A model generated the notes under the pieces. The model made no database searches. It saw only the letters and a program-made list of their open reading frames with translations, and was not told the DNA's origin. 64,000 nucleotides of DNA, taken from Cololabis saira (taxonomy: Eukaryota > Chordata > Actinopteri > Beloniformes > Belonidae). The position numbers and the translations under genes are program-made. Below are positions 21,433 to 33,322 of this stretch, piece after piece (within the stretch, counting starts at the first letter, position 1; every line of letters begins with the position of its first letter). Location of the stretch: assembly GCF_033807715.1 (NCBI RefSeq), contig NC_084609.1, positions 34,602,850 through 34,666,849 of the forward strand. Reading direction: 5' to 3'.

Positions 21433-21830
21433 ATCCATCCATCCATCCATCCATCCATCCATCCATCCATCCATCCATCCATCCATCCATCCATCCATCC
21501 ATCCATCCATCCATCCATCCATCCATCCATCCATCATCCATCCATCCATCCATCCATCCATCCATCCATCCATCCATCCATCCATCCATCCATCCATCCA
21601 TCATCCATCCATCCATCCATCCATCCATCCATCCATCCATCCATCCATCCATCCATCCATCCATCCATCCATCCATCCATCCATCCATCCATCCACCCAC
21701 CCACCCACCCACCCACCCACCCACCCACCCATCCATCCATCCATCCATCCATCATCCATCCATCCATCCATCCATCCATCATCCATCCATCCATCCATCC
21801 ATCCATCCATCCATCCATCCATCCATCCAT
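21433..21830. repeat. (ATCC)n microsatellite with an (ACCC)n block
   Basis: About 400 bases of ATCC, with four ATC phase slips and an ACCC block at 21693-21729. Reading frames giving Pro-Ser-Ile-His or Met-Asp-Gly-Trp repeats are artefacts. Confidence 0.96.
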
Positions 21831-22052
21831 TTGGTCTGATCCTGAGAAGATTTCCCGCTCTTTATCCTCTTACAGCAGAACAAGCAAACACGTCTCATTT
21901 AGACTACCAAATTGTTATATAAAAGTATAAAAGTAAAAAGAAGAATGTATAAAAGAAAGCTTGCCGAGTCCTCGGTGACCGGCTTGATTGGTCTCGTTAA
22001 CTTTCCTCACAAGTGAGAGACGTGTCGCCGTTCTGCAGCCCTGATGAATTAG

Positions 22053-22162
22053 CCCAGGGGCCACCGTTAGTCCAGGGGCCACCGTTAGTCCAGGGGCCAC
22101 CGTTAGTCCAGGGGCCACCGTTAGTCCAGGGGCCACCGTTAGTCCAGGGGCCACCGTTAGTC
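22053..22162 (+). repeat. 18-bp minisatellite, about 6 copies
   Basis: Tandem CCAGGGGCCACCGTTAGT units, nearly perfect. The length is a codon multiple, so all frames stay open and give LVQGPP repeats. It lies at the left edge of the inverted-repeat element starting near 22195. Confidence 0.95.
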
Positions 22163-22194
22163 CAGGGGCCAGAGCCCAAAATTTCACCTGTCAG

Positions 22195-23335
22195 TACCAC
22201 TCAAGGTGACCAAACTTACTTATAATTTCTGAAAATATCCATGTCTGTAGATGATATTTTGGTATGATAACCTTCCTGAGTGGCAGCTGGATCACAGTTA
22301 TCAGCTCATGAAGTTCAGAAAATGACATTTTAGATGCTGCTGCATATCCTGGTTTAGACTCATGTACAGGAAATCTGTCAATGTTTCACTATATTGTCTT
22401 TGGTATCATTTTAAAGGGGACCCTTTAAGCATTCATTGAAGCTAAGATGTGAATCTTTCTGACCAACATAGAGTTCACTGCAGCTCTTTAAACTATAAAC
22501 AACACACATTTTTACACCATTTTTGCCTAAATGATATACTATCTTTTAGCCCTGTGTCATCTAGGAACAACAGAGACACAAAATACAAAAACTGGAATAC
22601 TCACAGGTCCCCTTTAAAATGATACTAAAGACAATATTGTGAAACATTGACAGATATCCTGCACATGAGGCATCTAAAATGTAATTTTCTGAAGGGGCTG
22701 GGTAACTTCATGAACTGATAACTGATCCAGCTGCCACTCAGGAAGGGTTATCATACCAAAATATCTATAGCAGCGGTCGGCAACCCAAAATGTTGAAAGA
22801 GCCATATTGGACCAAAAACACAAAAAACAAATATGTCTGGAGCCGCAAATGAATGAAAATGAAAAGTCTTGTATAAGCCTTAGAATGAAGGCAAATGGCG
22901 AAAGGCGGAATGCCGAGAAAAAAGTGGAAATGTTGAAATGTCGAAAAAAAAGTGGAAATGTCGAGGAAATAGTCAAAATTTTGAGAAAAAAGTCGAAATG
23001 TCGAGAAAAAAGTTGAAATGTCGAGATTAATATTGAAGTACAATCTCGAGAAAAAAGTCGAAATGTTGAGTAAAAAGTCAAAATTTCGAGAAAAAAAGAA
23101 ATGAAGAAAAAAAAAGAAAAAAGGAAAAAAAGTAAGAAAAAAAAAGAAAAAAAGGGAAAAAAAAGAAAAAAGGAAAAAAAAGGTAAAACATTTTTGAAAA
23201 AGGTCCAGGAGCCACTAGGGCAGTGCTAAAGAGCCGCATGCGGCTTTAAAGCCTCAGGTTGCCGACCCCTGATCTATAGACATGGATCTTTTCAAAAATG
23301 ATAAGCAAGTTTTGTCACCTTGAGTGGTGCTGATA
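22195..23335. mobile_element. Long-arm inverted-repeat element, interrupted
   Basis: The left arm (22195-22435) returns as reverse complement at 22605-22770 and continues at 23280-23335 after a hAT MITE insertion. Matching landmarks are ATTTTGGTATGATAACCTTC and TGGCAGCTGGATC. Arms are about 230 bp with a 170-bp centre, so it would fold into a long hairpin. No transposase. The family is not identified. Confidence 0.8.
22771..23271 (+). mobile_element. hAT MITE (CAG-GGTCGGCAACCC family), copy 1
   Basis: Flanked by the perfect 8-bp duplication ATCTATAG (22763-22770 and 23272-23279), the hAT signature. Ends are CAGCGGTCGGCAACCC and GGTTGCCGACCCCTG. The interior has a short array of GAGAAAAAAGTCGAAATGTC-type units (22911-23095), then A-rich sequence and the AGGAGCCACTAGGGC segment. 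No transposase is present. Confidence 0.92.
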
Positions 23336-24617
23336 TCTGGTCTGGAACACGGACTAAATGAGACGCCCAGCGAGTGATAAACACCCTGCGAGGCCCTGCA
23401 GGGAGCAGCTACATGTGCATTCAGTCGGCCCGCTCTGCTCACGTGAGAGAGAGCTACAAAAGAGTCTTTGTCACCCAAAGCCCCGCAGGTAAGTGACATC
23501 ATCGCTCCCACCGTGGGGCTGCAGAGAGATGGGATTAAAGGTGAGTGTGTTTGTCTCTGTGTGCATGTCACTCACTATCATTTTTCCCATGAGAAAAGCC
23601 AAGGACACACACAGAATGCCCTCATAACTGATATGGTTCTCGGTGGCCGTCTATTCAGGTAACAGAATAACTGTGTACACACAACACAAACAAACACGGG
23701 ATTTCAGACATGTTGCACTGGCAGGTTGGATTACACACTGACACTCCAGCTCCATTCTCACGGTTCAAAAAAAAGACTAATAGAATGTAAAATCCGGGCA
23801 AGTGATTTGTCTAAAAGGTGACAATGTAAATGTCAACGCTTTACTTTTTTAAGCCAGATTCTCCACTTTGCTTTGATTCTGTTTCAGCCTGAGACGTTTG
23901 CAGCAATAGGTTTACACAGAGTCAGTTCTAAATAGACTTTTTAACCAAAAATGTAAAAAAGGAAAGGAAAAAAAGGTTGTGAATACATGCAGAGTAAGTG
24001 TGATAGAATCCACATAAATCCACATAAACAAATGTAAAAAACTAGCTGTGAACGTTGTACTGGTGTGCATGTTTGCTCAGTTACACCCGCTCCCACCTGT
24101 ACCTGTACGTGACATCATGTCACGTGTGACTTCACCTCAGATACAGGAGAAAACATGGTTACAGCACACACACACACACACACACACTTGGAAGTCGTCA
24201 TCAAGCTGAGATCTTTGTCCATGACTGATTGCATCAGTGCAAATGTTAAGTTTGACTTCAGTTTGCTTTTGGACTAGCGCTGGCTAGTTAATGCTCCGCT
24301 AGCCCTGAACACCAGGCCTGTGTTGTCACTGACGACAGCTCCAAGGAGAGTCGGCGTGCTCGCTTCATTTGCACGGATCTTGGGAATAAATGATGTTAAT
24401 ACCAACATTTTCTGAGCTACTCTTGATCCAGGAGTGTTGTGGATAAATATAGACCTTCATCCAATCTTTCTTCAGGGTTGGGTTCTTGAAAAAACTTTTG
24501 CAAATCAACTTAAGTCTGAATTAAGGTTCTGCGTTAAACCAACGCAGAACACACGCCGTTGCGAGTTATAGTGCTGAATGTGCCGGAGATCCCACACAGC
24601 TGTCCAACTAGCCAGCT
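23336..24617. other. Unassigned sequence
   Basis: No clear feature except a short (CA)n at 24166-24186 and, at 24523-24547, half of the GTTCTGCGTTAAA palindrome seen at 34343 and 56724. Confidence 0.4.
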
Positions 24618-24625
24618 CTGTAAGT

Positions 24626-25492
24626 CAGGGGTGTCAAACTCATTTTCCTTGGCGGGCCGGATTTGAGCAATTTTTTTCTCGCGGGCCGCACGCTCAAAAT
24701 AACAAAAACGGATCGGAATTTTTTTTTTTCTAATTCTTTTTTTTACTATTGTTATCTTATCCAATATCAGTTTAGTTAATTTTAAAGGAAATATGCACTT
24801 TGTTTACACTCTAATTATGTAAAATATATTTCTTCAGGATCTTTTCTTGAAATTTCTCGGTTTTTTTTTCAAATTATGTAAGATACTTTTAATATCATTT
24901 TACAAAGATAAACAGAAACAAGTATGTTTTTTTTATATTTCGCTTTTTTATAGGAAATTTAATTAAAAGCAAAATCTTTCTTATTACATCAGAGTGTTTC
25001 TTTGTGATTTAGAGATTTTTCCAGTACAATTAAGTGTATTTATTTTTAAAAATTGGCGCGGATATTTACGCCAGTGTGCCGAAAAAGTCAGCACTTCTTT
25101 TTTAACTGTTTTACTTTGTCACTATCCTCGTATTCAAAACTGAAATTCTCAGAATAAATATCTCCTATCATCTTTTTTAGCAGTGATATTTTTCTTTTTT
25201 ATTCTATATTTTGCAAAAATATATAATAGTAGTCAGTTAATAAAAATAAACGACTGTCTACAAAGAAATGAAATCGGCAAATGCATTCTAGAAAACTAAA
25301 AAAATGTCGAAAACTGCTCTCTTTGTGGAATAACGATGGATTTATATAAGAAATATATGATCTGATATGCTGCGATTCATGGCAATTATTTATGCCTTCC
25401 TTTTTAGTAAATTAACATTTCGGTTTTTTGCGTTGGAAACTTCTCGCGGGCCGCATGAAAATCTCTCTCGGGCCGAACATTTGACACCCCTG
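24626..25492 (+). mobile_element. hAT non-autonomous element (CAGGGGTGTCAAAC family)
   Basis: Bounded by the perfect 8-bp duplication CTGTAAGT (24618-24625 and 25493-25500). Termini are CAGGGGTGTCAAACTCATTT and ATTTGACACCCCTG, with GCGGGCCG motifs just inside each end. The AT-rich 867-bp interior has no transposase frame. Confidence 0.93.
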
Positions 25493-25500
25493 CTGTAAGT

Positions 25501-25977
25501 CATCAGTGGAGCAGATCTAGCTGCTTGCTGAGGAACGTGAGCAGCCTTTTCAGGCTCAGCTGTCAAACATGGGCTAGTTTATATCTCAGTTCTTCAGTCT
25601 TTTGCCAACCTTAACGCAAATAACTTGAGGTGACACAGTCTTCTTAACCAGGCGTTGTCCTGAAATTTAAGACAAACCGTTCAGCTGCAGTAGACGTCAC
25701 CAAACAATTACAGGGAACTGGGGCGAAGCTGTTTCACATGTGGGATCCGTCTGAATGAATGGGGTGCAGGCTTCAGCGTTCCCTTGTGCTTGTTTTGAAG
25801 CTACAATCAGAGCCACTTTGCTGTCTGAAAGCTTAATGTACACAGCAGACGTTAAAAGCATGCGGAGTAGAGGTCGGACTGCAGGATCTGTACAGCAGAT
25901 TACAGAGCAGGGTCGGCTTTGATGTGGTGGCAGTGGGAATCCTGCTGGGTTTGCAGCCATGGAGGTCACCAGCACAG
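25501..25977. other. Unassigned sequence
   Basis: No recognised feature. Confidence 0.4.
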
Positions 25978-26770
25978 ATCATCTGTGCTGATTACAAATA
26001 ATATAATATATTACAAATAATAGCAGTGACCAAAACAGCTGCAGAAATACTGCAGGAATGACATAGCAGCAGTTAAATGCAGCCTTCTGTAAGCTTGAAA
26101 TATCCACTGGGCTTACATCAAATACATCAAAACACAACAATAAAAAACACTTTTCTGAACTTATCAATATGACTCTGTCCTTCACAGGATAAGTAACATG
26201 GATCACTGCAAAAACTCACAATCTTAACAAGAATATTTGTCTTATTTCTAGTTAAAATGTCTCATTTTAGCAAAAAAAATCTCATTACACTTAAAACAAG
26301 ACTCATCACTGGAAAAAACAACAATTTTCACCTGTTTCAAGTAGATTTTCACTTGAAATAAGTAGAAAAATCTGCCAGTGGAACAAGATTTATTTGCTTG
26401 TAATAAGAAGATAAATCTTGTCCCACTGGCAGATTTTCCTACTTATTTCAAGTGAAAATTTACTTGAAACAGGTGAAAATTGTCAAATAAGTTATTTTTC
26501 TGGTGTTATTTTTCTGGTGATGACTCTAAATGTTGAAATAGCAGTAAAACCACATTCATTGATGAAATGACATAAGGGATGGAAAGGGGGGATGACAGTT
26601 TTACAGGGGGGATGATTTGGACCGTTTTTATTTCAGGGGGGGTGATTTGGACCGTTTTTATTTCAGGGGGGGATGATTTGGACCGTTTTTATTTCAGGGG
26701 GGATGCCATCCCCCCTCATCGCCCCTCATCCCCCCTCATCCCCCCTCATCCCCCCTCACCTCCAGTACTG
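25978..26770 (+). mobile_element. hAT-like CAGTACTGGAG element, left-truncated copy
   Basis: Matches 62007-62946 closely, including a nested half-palindromic MITE and a 30-bp array (three units here, nine there). It keeps the right terminus CTCCAGTACTG (26760-26770) but lacks the left terminus seen at 61942. Confidence 0.8.
26209..26500 (+). mobile_element. Palindromic CACTGCAAAAACTC MITE, right end missing
   Basis: Same family as the complete copy at 45591-45975. The central arms (ATCTGCCAGTGGAACAAGAT and its complement) are present, but the distal right arm is replaced by element sequence. The 62-kb copy has the same truncated junction. Confidence 0.85.
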
Positions 26771-27120
26771 GAGGTCAGGTCAGAGAAAACAGCTGCTGGT
26801 GTCATCAGGGAGAGCTCGGAGCCCACGGCACAGACGCCAGCGCTGCTTCATCAGCATTAACGTGCACGCCCGTGTTTTCACTGGAACCTGATCAAGACGG
26901 TTTGTGGTCACGGCGGCTGGCGGGTAAACAGCCCTCTAACTAGGTAAACACGAGCGGCCTGCCGTGACAAAGCTGCAGGACTCATCACTGGGGTGGTACA
27001 GTAGTGCCCCATCACTAGAACCAGCAGGTCTCGTATAAACAAAGTAAAAGCAGGTTTACTCTCTGAGAACGACTCTAAATAACAAATACAGGGTCCAACT
27101 GTGGAGTCCGCCAAAGGTTA
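26771..27120. other. Unassigned sequence
   Basis: Nothing recognised between the two hAT-type elements. Confidence 0.4.
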
Positions 27121-27128
27121 TTCTAGCT

Positions 27129-27986
27129 CAGGGGTCGGCAACCCAAAATGTTTTAGATCCATATTGGACCAAAAACACAAAAAACAAATATGTCTGGAGC
27201 CACAAAAAATGAAAAGTCTCGTATCAGCCTTAGAATGAAGGCAAATGGCGAAAGGTGAAATGTTGAGAAGAAAGTCGAAATGTCGAGGAAATACCGGTAG
27301 TCGAAATGTCGAGATTAATGTTGAAGTACAATCTCGAGAAAAAAGTCGAAATGTCGAGAAAAAAGTCGAAATGTTGAGAAAAAAGTCAAAATGTCGAATA
27401 AATAGTCAAAATTTTGAGAAAAAAGTCGAAATGTTGAGAAAAAAGTCGAAATGTCGAGAAAAAAGTCAAAATGTCGAGATTAATGTTGAAGTACAATCTC
27501 GAGAAAAAAGTCGAAATGTCGAGAAAAAAGTTGAAATGTTGAGAAAAAAGTCGAAATGTCGAATAAATAGTTAAAATTTTTGAGAAAAAAGTCGAAATGT
27601 TGAGAAAAAAGTCGAAATGATGAGGAAATAGTCAAAATTTTGAGAAAAAAGTCGAAATGACGAGAAAAAAGTAAAAATTTCGAGAAAAAAGTTGAAATGT
27701 CGAGTTTAATGTTGAAGTACAATTTCGAGATGAAGGTCATAATTGTTGAGAAAAAAGTCAAAATGTCGAGGAAAAGTCGAAATTTCAAGAAAAAAGTTGA
27801 AATGTCGAGATTTAAAAGGAGAGGAAAAAGGAAGAAAAAAAGAGAAAAAAAGGAAAAAAAAGAAGAAGAAAAAGAGAAAAAAAGAAAAAATAGAAGAAAA
27901 AAAAGAAAAAAAAAGTCAAACATTTTTGAAAAAGCTCCAGGGCGGTGCTAAAGAGCTGCTCTAGAGCCGCGGGTTGCCGACCCCTG
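27129..27986 (+). mobile_element. hAT MITE (GGTCGGCAACCC family), copy 2, expanded core
   Basis: The perfect 8-bp duplication TTCTAGCT (27121-27128 and 27987-27994) flanks termini CAGGGGTCGGCAACCC and GGGTTGCCGACCCCTG. The interior array of 20-bp GAGAAAAAAGTCGAAATGTC units runs 27240-27820 (roughly 28 units), against about six to nine in copy 1. Open frames rich in Lys, Val, Glu and Met in this array are repeat artefacts. Confidence 0.95.
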
Positions 27987-28216
27987 TTCTAGCTAATACC
28001 AAGGTCTGTGTGAATACTTGACTCTGATTGGCTGGCAGGTGTCCATTAAAAGTGTTAATGGACACCTAGAAAACAAGTTTGGTCAAATTGCCTGATAACT
28101 TTAATATCATTGTGCTGGATCAACTGCCAGGTGGTAACCACGGCAACGGTGATTCAGAGAAGAAGAGCCGGCTACCGCAGGACGAAGACATGAGGGATTC
28201 TGTAATTTGTTTTAAT

Positions 28217-28609
28217 TTATTTGGTGAATTTAACAATTTTGATGAATGGGATGTAGAAGAGGAAAGAAAAGAAAATGAAAAGAAAGCGGAGAAACATAAA
28301 TAAATAAATATCGTCGTCCATATATTTCTGATAATGTACACCTCGTCGGGCATTATCCCTTACATATTGGATTTTATACAAAAGTATTATTGGAAGGGGA
28401 GTGGTAGTGATTAGCTTAAATACAGAATTTTGTAAATAAAAATAGATTTGCATTTTATTGATATCAAAAATATTCATAATCTTGAGTTTAGAAAAAAGGG
28501 CAACAGATGGGGCCTGGAAATGTGACCTTGTGACTGTTCTAACAAATCGTTTTTTGAAGTAAATCAAGTTTGTGGAGATATGTGCGACTGGTGCTCGCCC
28601 AGACAACAA
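28217..28609 (-). pseudogene. LINE ORF2 C-terminal remnant
   Basis: The minus strand reads FVRTVTRSHFQAPSVALFSK, then LKIMNIFDINKMQIYFYL. This TRS-H-APLFSKLKILNxxDINKxQI pattern is common at the C-terminus of CR1/Rex1-like LINE ORF2 proteins. The RT core is missing and flanking frames are degraded. About 130 residues remain, with an uncertain 3' boundary. Confidence 0.6.
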
Positions 28610-30175
28610 TACAATACAAGAGATATAGATATCATATCTTAGTTTGTACCACTGTATCAGTTACAAATCTCTCTTGCACATACCTGTTTCCCCTGATTAA
28701 GACGCTGTTTACTCCACACGTGTTTACTTGCTGAGTAAACCTTTATATTTGCATGAAAACAATGCATTCATTTTTGAATGAAAACTCCGATTTGATCTGG
28801 ACTGGTGACTGCAGGCGACTTCCCCCTCGTCTCCTCACCGTTCCTGTTGTTCCACATCTGCAAACACAGACATGTGAATGTTGGCAGCAGACGGGAGAGC
28901 GGCGGGTCCTTTGTGCAGCGGCAGACAGCGGAACGACGGCGGAGGATAAGAGGCAGAAACCCGGAGAGATGAACACGTCCCTCTACTGGGTTTGGGGAAA
29001 TGCCTGTAAAACATTTAGATTCAGTCAATTTGTCATTTGTATTTGTATTTGTATTGAATTGTTTGTTTTATTTTTTTGAATGAAATAAAGAATAAAATAA
29101 AAATGAAATAAAACGTCCCACCCGGTGACAGACGGGTGACCCGGGATCCAGTCTCTGTTCAGGTGAATCCCCTTAGACGTGAGTCTAACGCAGAGTCTGA
29201 TCCACTGACAGACCCAAGATATTTTTACAGAGCTACACTGACGGTGATGCTAAAGTTTGTAGTTTTGTCTGAGTTGCGTTGTGTCTGGAGAAATGACTCC
29301 AGAGTAAGGAGCACAAGTTTAAAGCTTCTTGTTTTCAGTTCTGTCAGAGGAACAGCGGGTCGAGTCTGCAGGAATGATTACATTTAAGATGAAACCAAAG
29401 TAAGGCCTCGTTTACACGTAGTGAAAACGCTGGTGTTTTCATGCGTTTTGGCCGTTCGTTTACACAAAAACGAAGCTCAAAGTCTCCAAAAACCATCAGT
29501 TCTGAAAACTCTGGCCAAAGTGGAGATTTGCAAAAACTCCGTCTTCACGTTTGCTTGTAAACTGACATTTAGGCTTCAGAACGTCACATTATGAGACAGA
29601 AACGTCACCAGCGTCATGAGTGACACCTGTGTTTACATTTTGTTTGGCCACCGTCAATATTTTCTTGTATTTTACCTGTTTTATATTCTAAAGTCACACT
29701 TAAAAGTAACTCCACTTCTCTGTCACTCCAAACCAAAGACTCTGGTTCATCTTGGAAGTAACTGGAAGTTACTCGTGTCATTTATTTATGTTTTTTTCCA
29801 GGATTCTGATTGGCTAGCATGACTTTATCTTCTCGTTACACTGCCCCCTGTAGGTTTGGCTGCTCATAGCACCTTAACAGATATTTATTTGGGTTCCTGG
29901 AAATGATGGCCGGGAGACGCTGGCAGATCACACGGCCCGGCTAGAATCTCCTCAAAGAAAACTCCTAAAGATATAACATTGTCTCAGGTGTTTAAGGTCT
30001 TTTAAAGCCAGAGAGCAGCATCTGTGTTTCCAGGGTCAAAAGTCGCATACATGCTCGTGGGTTTTATTCTGTAAAATGAAAAATGTGAAAAATTTTAAAG
30101 GCATTTTTCACTGAAACATTTGATACACATCCGCGTGTATTAACGTTTTCAACTTTAAACACTGAATGTGCAATG
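28610..30175. other. Unassigned sequence
   Basis: No confident feature. The stretch from 29400 (GGCCTCGTTTACACG) to about 30170 has mirrored AAAACG/CGTTTT motifs near its edges and could be a non-autonomous DNA element, but I could not delimit terminal repeats. Confidence 0.35.
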
Positions 30176-30733
30176 TGTTAGTAAACCTCTAGTTAGTGTT
30201 AGTAAATCTCTAGTTAGTGTTTAGTAAACCTCTAGTTAGTGTTTAGTAAACCTCTAGTTAGTGTTAGTAAACCTCTAGTTAGTGTTAGTAAACCTCTAGT
30301 TAGTGTTAGTAAACCTCTAGTTAGTGTTAGTAAACATCTAGTTAGTGTTAGTAAACCCTCTAGTTAGTGTTAGTAAACATCTAGTTAGTGTTAGTAAACC
30401 TCTCGTTAGTGTTAGTAAACCTCTAGTTAGTGTTAGTAAACCTCTCGTTAGTGTTAGTAAACCTCTCGTTAGTGTTAGTAAACCTCTAGTTAGTGTTAGT
30501 AAACATCTAGTTAGTGTTAGTAAACCTCTCGTTAGTGTTAGTAAACCTCTAGTTAGTGTTAGTAAACATGTAGTTAGTGTTAGTAAACCTCTCGTTAGTG
30601 TTAGTAAACCTCTAGTTAGTGTTAGTAAACCTCTAGTTAGTGTTTAGTAAACATCTAGTTAGTGTTAGTAAACCTCTAGTTAGTGTTAGTAAACCTCTAG
30701 TTAGTGTTAGTAAACCTCTAGTTAGTGTAAACT
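30176..30733 (+). repeat. 21-bp L2-derived minisatellite, about 26 units
   Basis: Same unit as 18044-19290 in opposite orientation, with variants CCTCTCGTTAG and CATCTAGTTAG. The reading is VSVSKPL or VSVSKHL. Array edges join the same L2 3' UTR position as at 18044. Confidence 0.95.
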
Positions 30734-31376
30734 CTAGTGTGTTAGAGTCAGTAGTCATAGTTGCAGCTATAGAACAAAACTATAATAGTTAGTCTCAAAT
30801 ATAGCTTGGTGGTAGATATGCTGCTATAGGCTTATGCTGCAGGGGGGACCGACATGATCCACTGGGCGGTGCCTCTCACCCTTCTTCTCTTCTCCTCTTC
30901 CATTTTTTATTTCTTATAAGTATCTCATAGCCATCATTTTTGTCCATCGTTCTTGTAGTTTCTTGTGCTGGCCCCCTTTTTTCTCTTTTATGCATGTTTG
31001 CAGGCTGGAGCTTCAGGAGCTGCATGCTGACCTGCAGTCCCCCCTCTGATCATCCCACTGCTGCTTCCACCTGTCTGTGTGGATGTCTGCTGTGTGGTTG
31101 CTGACGTCTTGGCCTGCCCCCACCCCCGGACCACCTCCGGCAGGGGGGGTCCCTCCCTTATGATCCAGGTCCTGGTCCAGGTTTCTTAACCTCCTAAAGG
31201 AGAGTTTTTCTTGCCACTGTTTGGGTTAAGGTTTTTCTCCCACTAGGGGAGTTTTTACCTGCCATTGTTTAAGTAATAATTGCTCGGGGGTTTATGTTCA
31301 TGTTCTGGGTCTCTGGAAAGATCCTAGAGACAAGTTCTGTCGTAATAGAGGCTATATAAATAAAGTTGAATTGAAC
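30176..31376 (+). mobile_element. L2 3' fragment with the 21-bp array, second locus
   Basis: Plus strand: 21-bp array (30176-30733), then L2 3' UTR. The 3' UTR includes CACTGGGCGGTGCCTCTCAC, TTGCCACTGTTTGGGTTAAG and TATATAAATAAAGTTGAATT at the tail. It begins inside the array, so no ORF2 sequence survives upstream. Confidence 0.88.
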
Positions 31377-31797
31377 TAACCAAAACCAAGGCAGTACTTG
31401 GCAGAAGAGATCACAATGAAAGGGATATTAAACAGTTGAACATGAAGCAGACACGTGTCTGATGCAGACTTTTGACCTGCTTCGATCAAACGTTGCGTCC
31501 TGTAACAGAGCAGTATCTGCTTCCACGTGGCTGGTATTGAATGCTGGTCAACCTTCAGTCCGTGTCATGTGCTGCTGGTGTGATGGAGGCTTTGGTACCA
31601 GAGTCTGTAAATCCTGCATTCAAAGTTTATTTTTCAGCTTTTCCACTTGTGCAACATGCAGCTGGTCTTCCTGACAGACACACACCCTGAAGCACTTCAG
31701 CCTGGATCTGACACCATACCAGTCCCTCCCACACCACGTGCCCAAGCACGCAGACTCCTGCTAAGAAACACACACGGTTTTGTGATTTCTGAATATA
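31377..31797. other. Unassigned sequence
   Basis: No recognised feature. Confidence 0.4.
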
Positions 31798-31802
31798 TAT
31801 AC

Positions 31803-31872
<70 letters not shown>
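31798..31872. repeat. (AT)n microsatellite
   Basis: About 35 uninterrupted TA dinucleotides, trailing into ATATAATATAAT. Confidence 0.95.
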
Positions 31873-31878
<6 letters not shown>

Positions 31879-31949
31879 TATAATATAATCGTATATCGAC
31901 TCTTATATTTCAAGATTTTTTTTTCAAGATATTTCAGTTATTCAAGTAA

Positions 31950-32222
31950 TTCAATTCAATTCAATTTTATTTATATAGCGTCTAATACAACAGAGTTGTC
32001 TCTAGACGCTTTACAGAGACCCATACCCAGAACATGACCCCCGAGCAGTTATTACATAAACAATGGCAGGTAAAAACTCCCCTAGGGGGAGAAAAACCTT
32101 AAGCCAAACAGTGGCAAGAAAAACTCCCCTTTAGGAGGGAAGAAACCTTGAGCAGGACCAGGCTCATCAGGGGGGACCCTCCTGCCGAGGGCCAGACTGG
32201 TGGGTCAGGGACGGCAGGAGGG
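31950..32222 (-). mobile_element. L2 3' UTR fragment
   Basis: Nearly identical to 2999-3270: TTCAATTCAATTCAATTTTA, then ACGCTTTACAGAGACCCATA, through GGTGGGTCAGGGACGGCA. It is 5'-truncated at about 32222. High identity with the full-length copy suggests recent activity of the same lineage. Confidence 0.92.
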
Positions 32223-32268
32223 TATATTATAGGTTATATAAAGGTATAACAAGTATATTGTTATACCT

Positions 32269-33080
32269 TTGCTGTCTATTGTTCTCTATTATATTGTAGT
32301 ATTATTGAAAAGGAGATGTGTCTCGATTATTGGAGTTAAATTCTGGAAAGATGCCAACATACATTTAAAAACATGTCATTCTCTTTGGGTTTTTAAGAAA
32401 ATGGTTTGTAAAGCTATTTATGAAGCTGTTGAAGCTTACGAATCTGTTAAAGGAGCTTGAGGCCGGATTGTGACAAGATTTATGAAAAAATTCTTATACG
32501 TTTTAAGTTTTCTAGTAATAATGTCAGATGAAGCGTTCCAAACCCAAAAGAATGTTTCCTCTAGTGTATCTCTCCGTTGCCTTGAACAGGCTGTGTGCTG
32601 CAAAATGTGCTGCAATTCGGTCCCGAATTTCCCGCACTGTCCTGCAGCTGTGACGTCACATGACACTGCATGCACGTTCTCCCCGTTCTCCCGTGCCGGC
32701 TTCACTGTTGGCTGCAGTACCCCCAACGGCCGTCGTGGTGAAGGGTGGCGCTAGAGAGTCTCTTTTCTTAAAAGGAGCCTCATGCTCCTTTAATGTTTCT
32801 TTGCTTTTCTGTTGTTTTTTTGCCTTTTGTTGTTTCTTTGCTTTTCTATTCTCTTTTTGGTTTTCTGGAGGTCGGTAGCCAAAAAAATAAAGTTGATAAT
32901 AAAGGATAGGCTTTTATAAGCAGTTTGCTTCAGCCTATGCCATTTCAGTCATTGTTAAACACATGATTATTGGTTTTGTGTGAAATGTCAATGCTGTGCA
33001 AAATGTTTTTTGGTGTTGTGTTGTTTTTGTGTTGTGTTGTGTTGTCATGACTGAATAAACTTTATTCATTCATTCATTAT
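32269..33080 (+). pseudogene. LINE ORF2 C-terminus and 3' UTR, split by a MITE
   Basis: 32311-32460 reads RCVSIIGVKFWKDANIHLKT, then SLWVFKKMVCKAIYEA. This resembles the final GVKxWNxLxxxIKxxxSxxxFKKxxKxxLL segment of CR1/Rex1-like LINE proteins. The 3' UTR resumes after the TTAA MITE (32794 onward), with TAGGCTTTTATAAGCAG and CTTCAGCCTATGCC, and ends in AATAAACTTTATTCATTCAT, a tetranucleotide-tailed LINE end at about 33078. Family assignment is tentative. Confidence 0.55.
32447..32793. mobile_element. TTAA MITE with 17-bp terminal repeats
   Basis: Left end TTAAAGGAGCTTGAGGC and right end GCCTCATGCTCCTTTAA are inverted repeats with one mismatch, including TTAA on both sides. The 347-bp interior is non-coding. 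It lies inside the LINE 3' end, so it inserted after that LINE. TTAA suggests piggyBac or Kolobok mobilisation. Confidence 0.75.
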
Positions 33081-33322
33081 TGTAAAGTAATGATAATAAT
33101 ACTATACATTACAATGACTTCTATTATTACATACATACATAGTAGCACAACTAAATGCTGGGCGTTTGTTTTGTTTTCTTTGATTGGTTTTGTTTTTGAC
33201 TACATTTATATATAATTGAGTATTATATCACTATATTGAATAGTTATTAAAGTAGGGGTGTTTGGTTATGTGTGTTTAATAAGTAAGCTTATTGAAACTC
33301 TTGTTATATGTAAGAATGTATG
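33081..33322. other. AT-rich unassigned stretch
   Basis: No feature recognised. Confidence 0.4.

Noticed and set aside
21406..21930. 174-residue frame of repeated His-Pro-Ser-Ile
   Set aside because: It is the (ATCC)n microsatellite translated. The opposite strand gives equally long Met-Asp-Gly-Trp frames.
27245..27574. Lys/Val/Glu-rich 109-residue frame that looks like a coiled-coil protein
   Set aside because: The 20-bp array of a hAT MITE read in frame.
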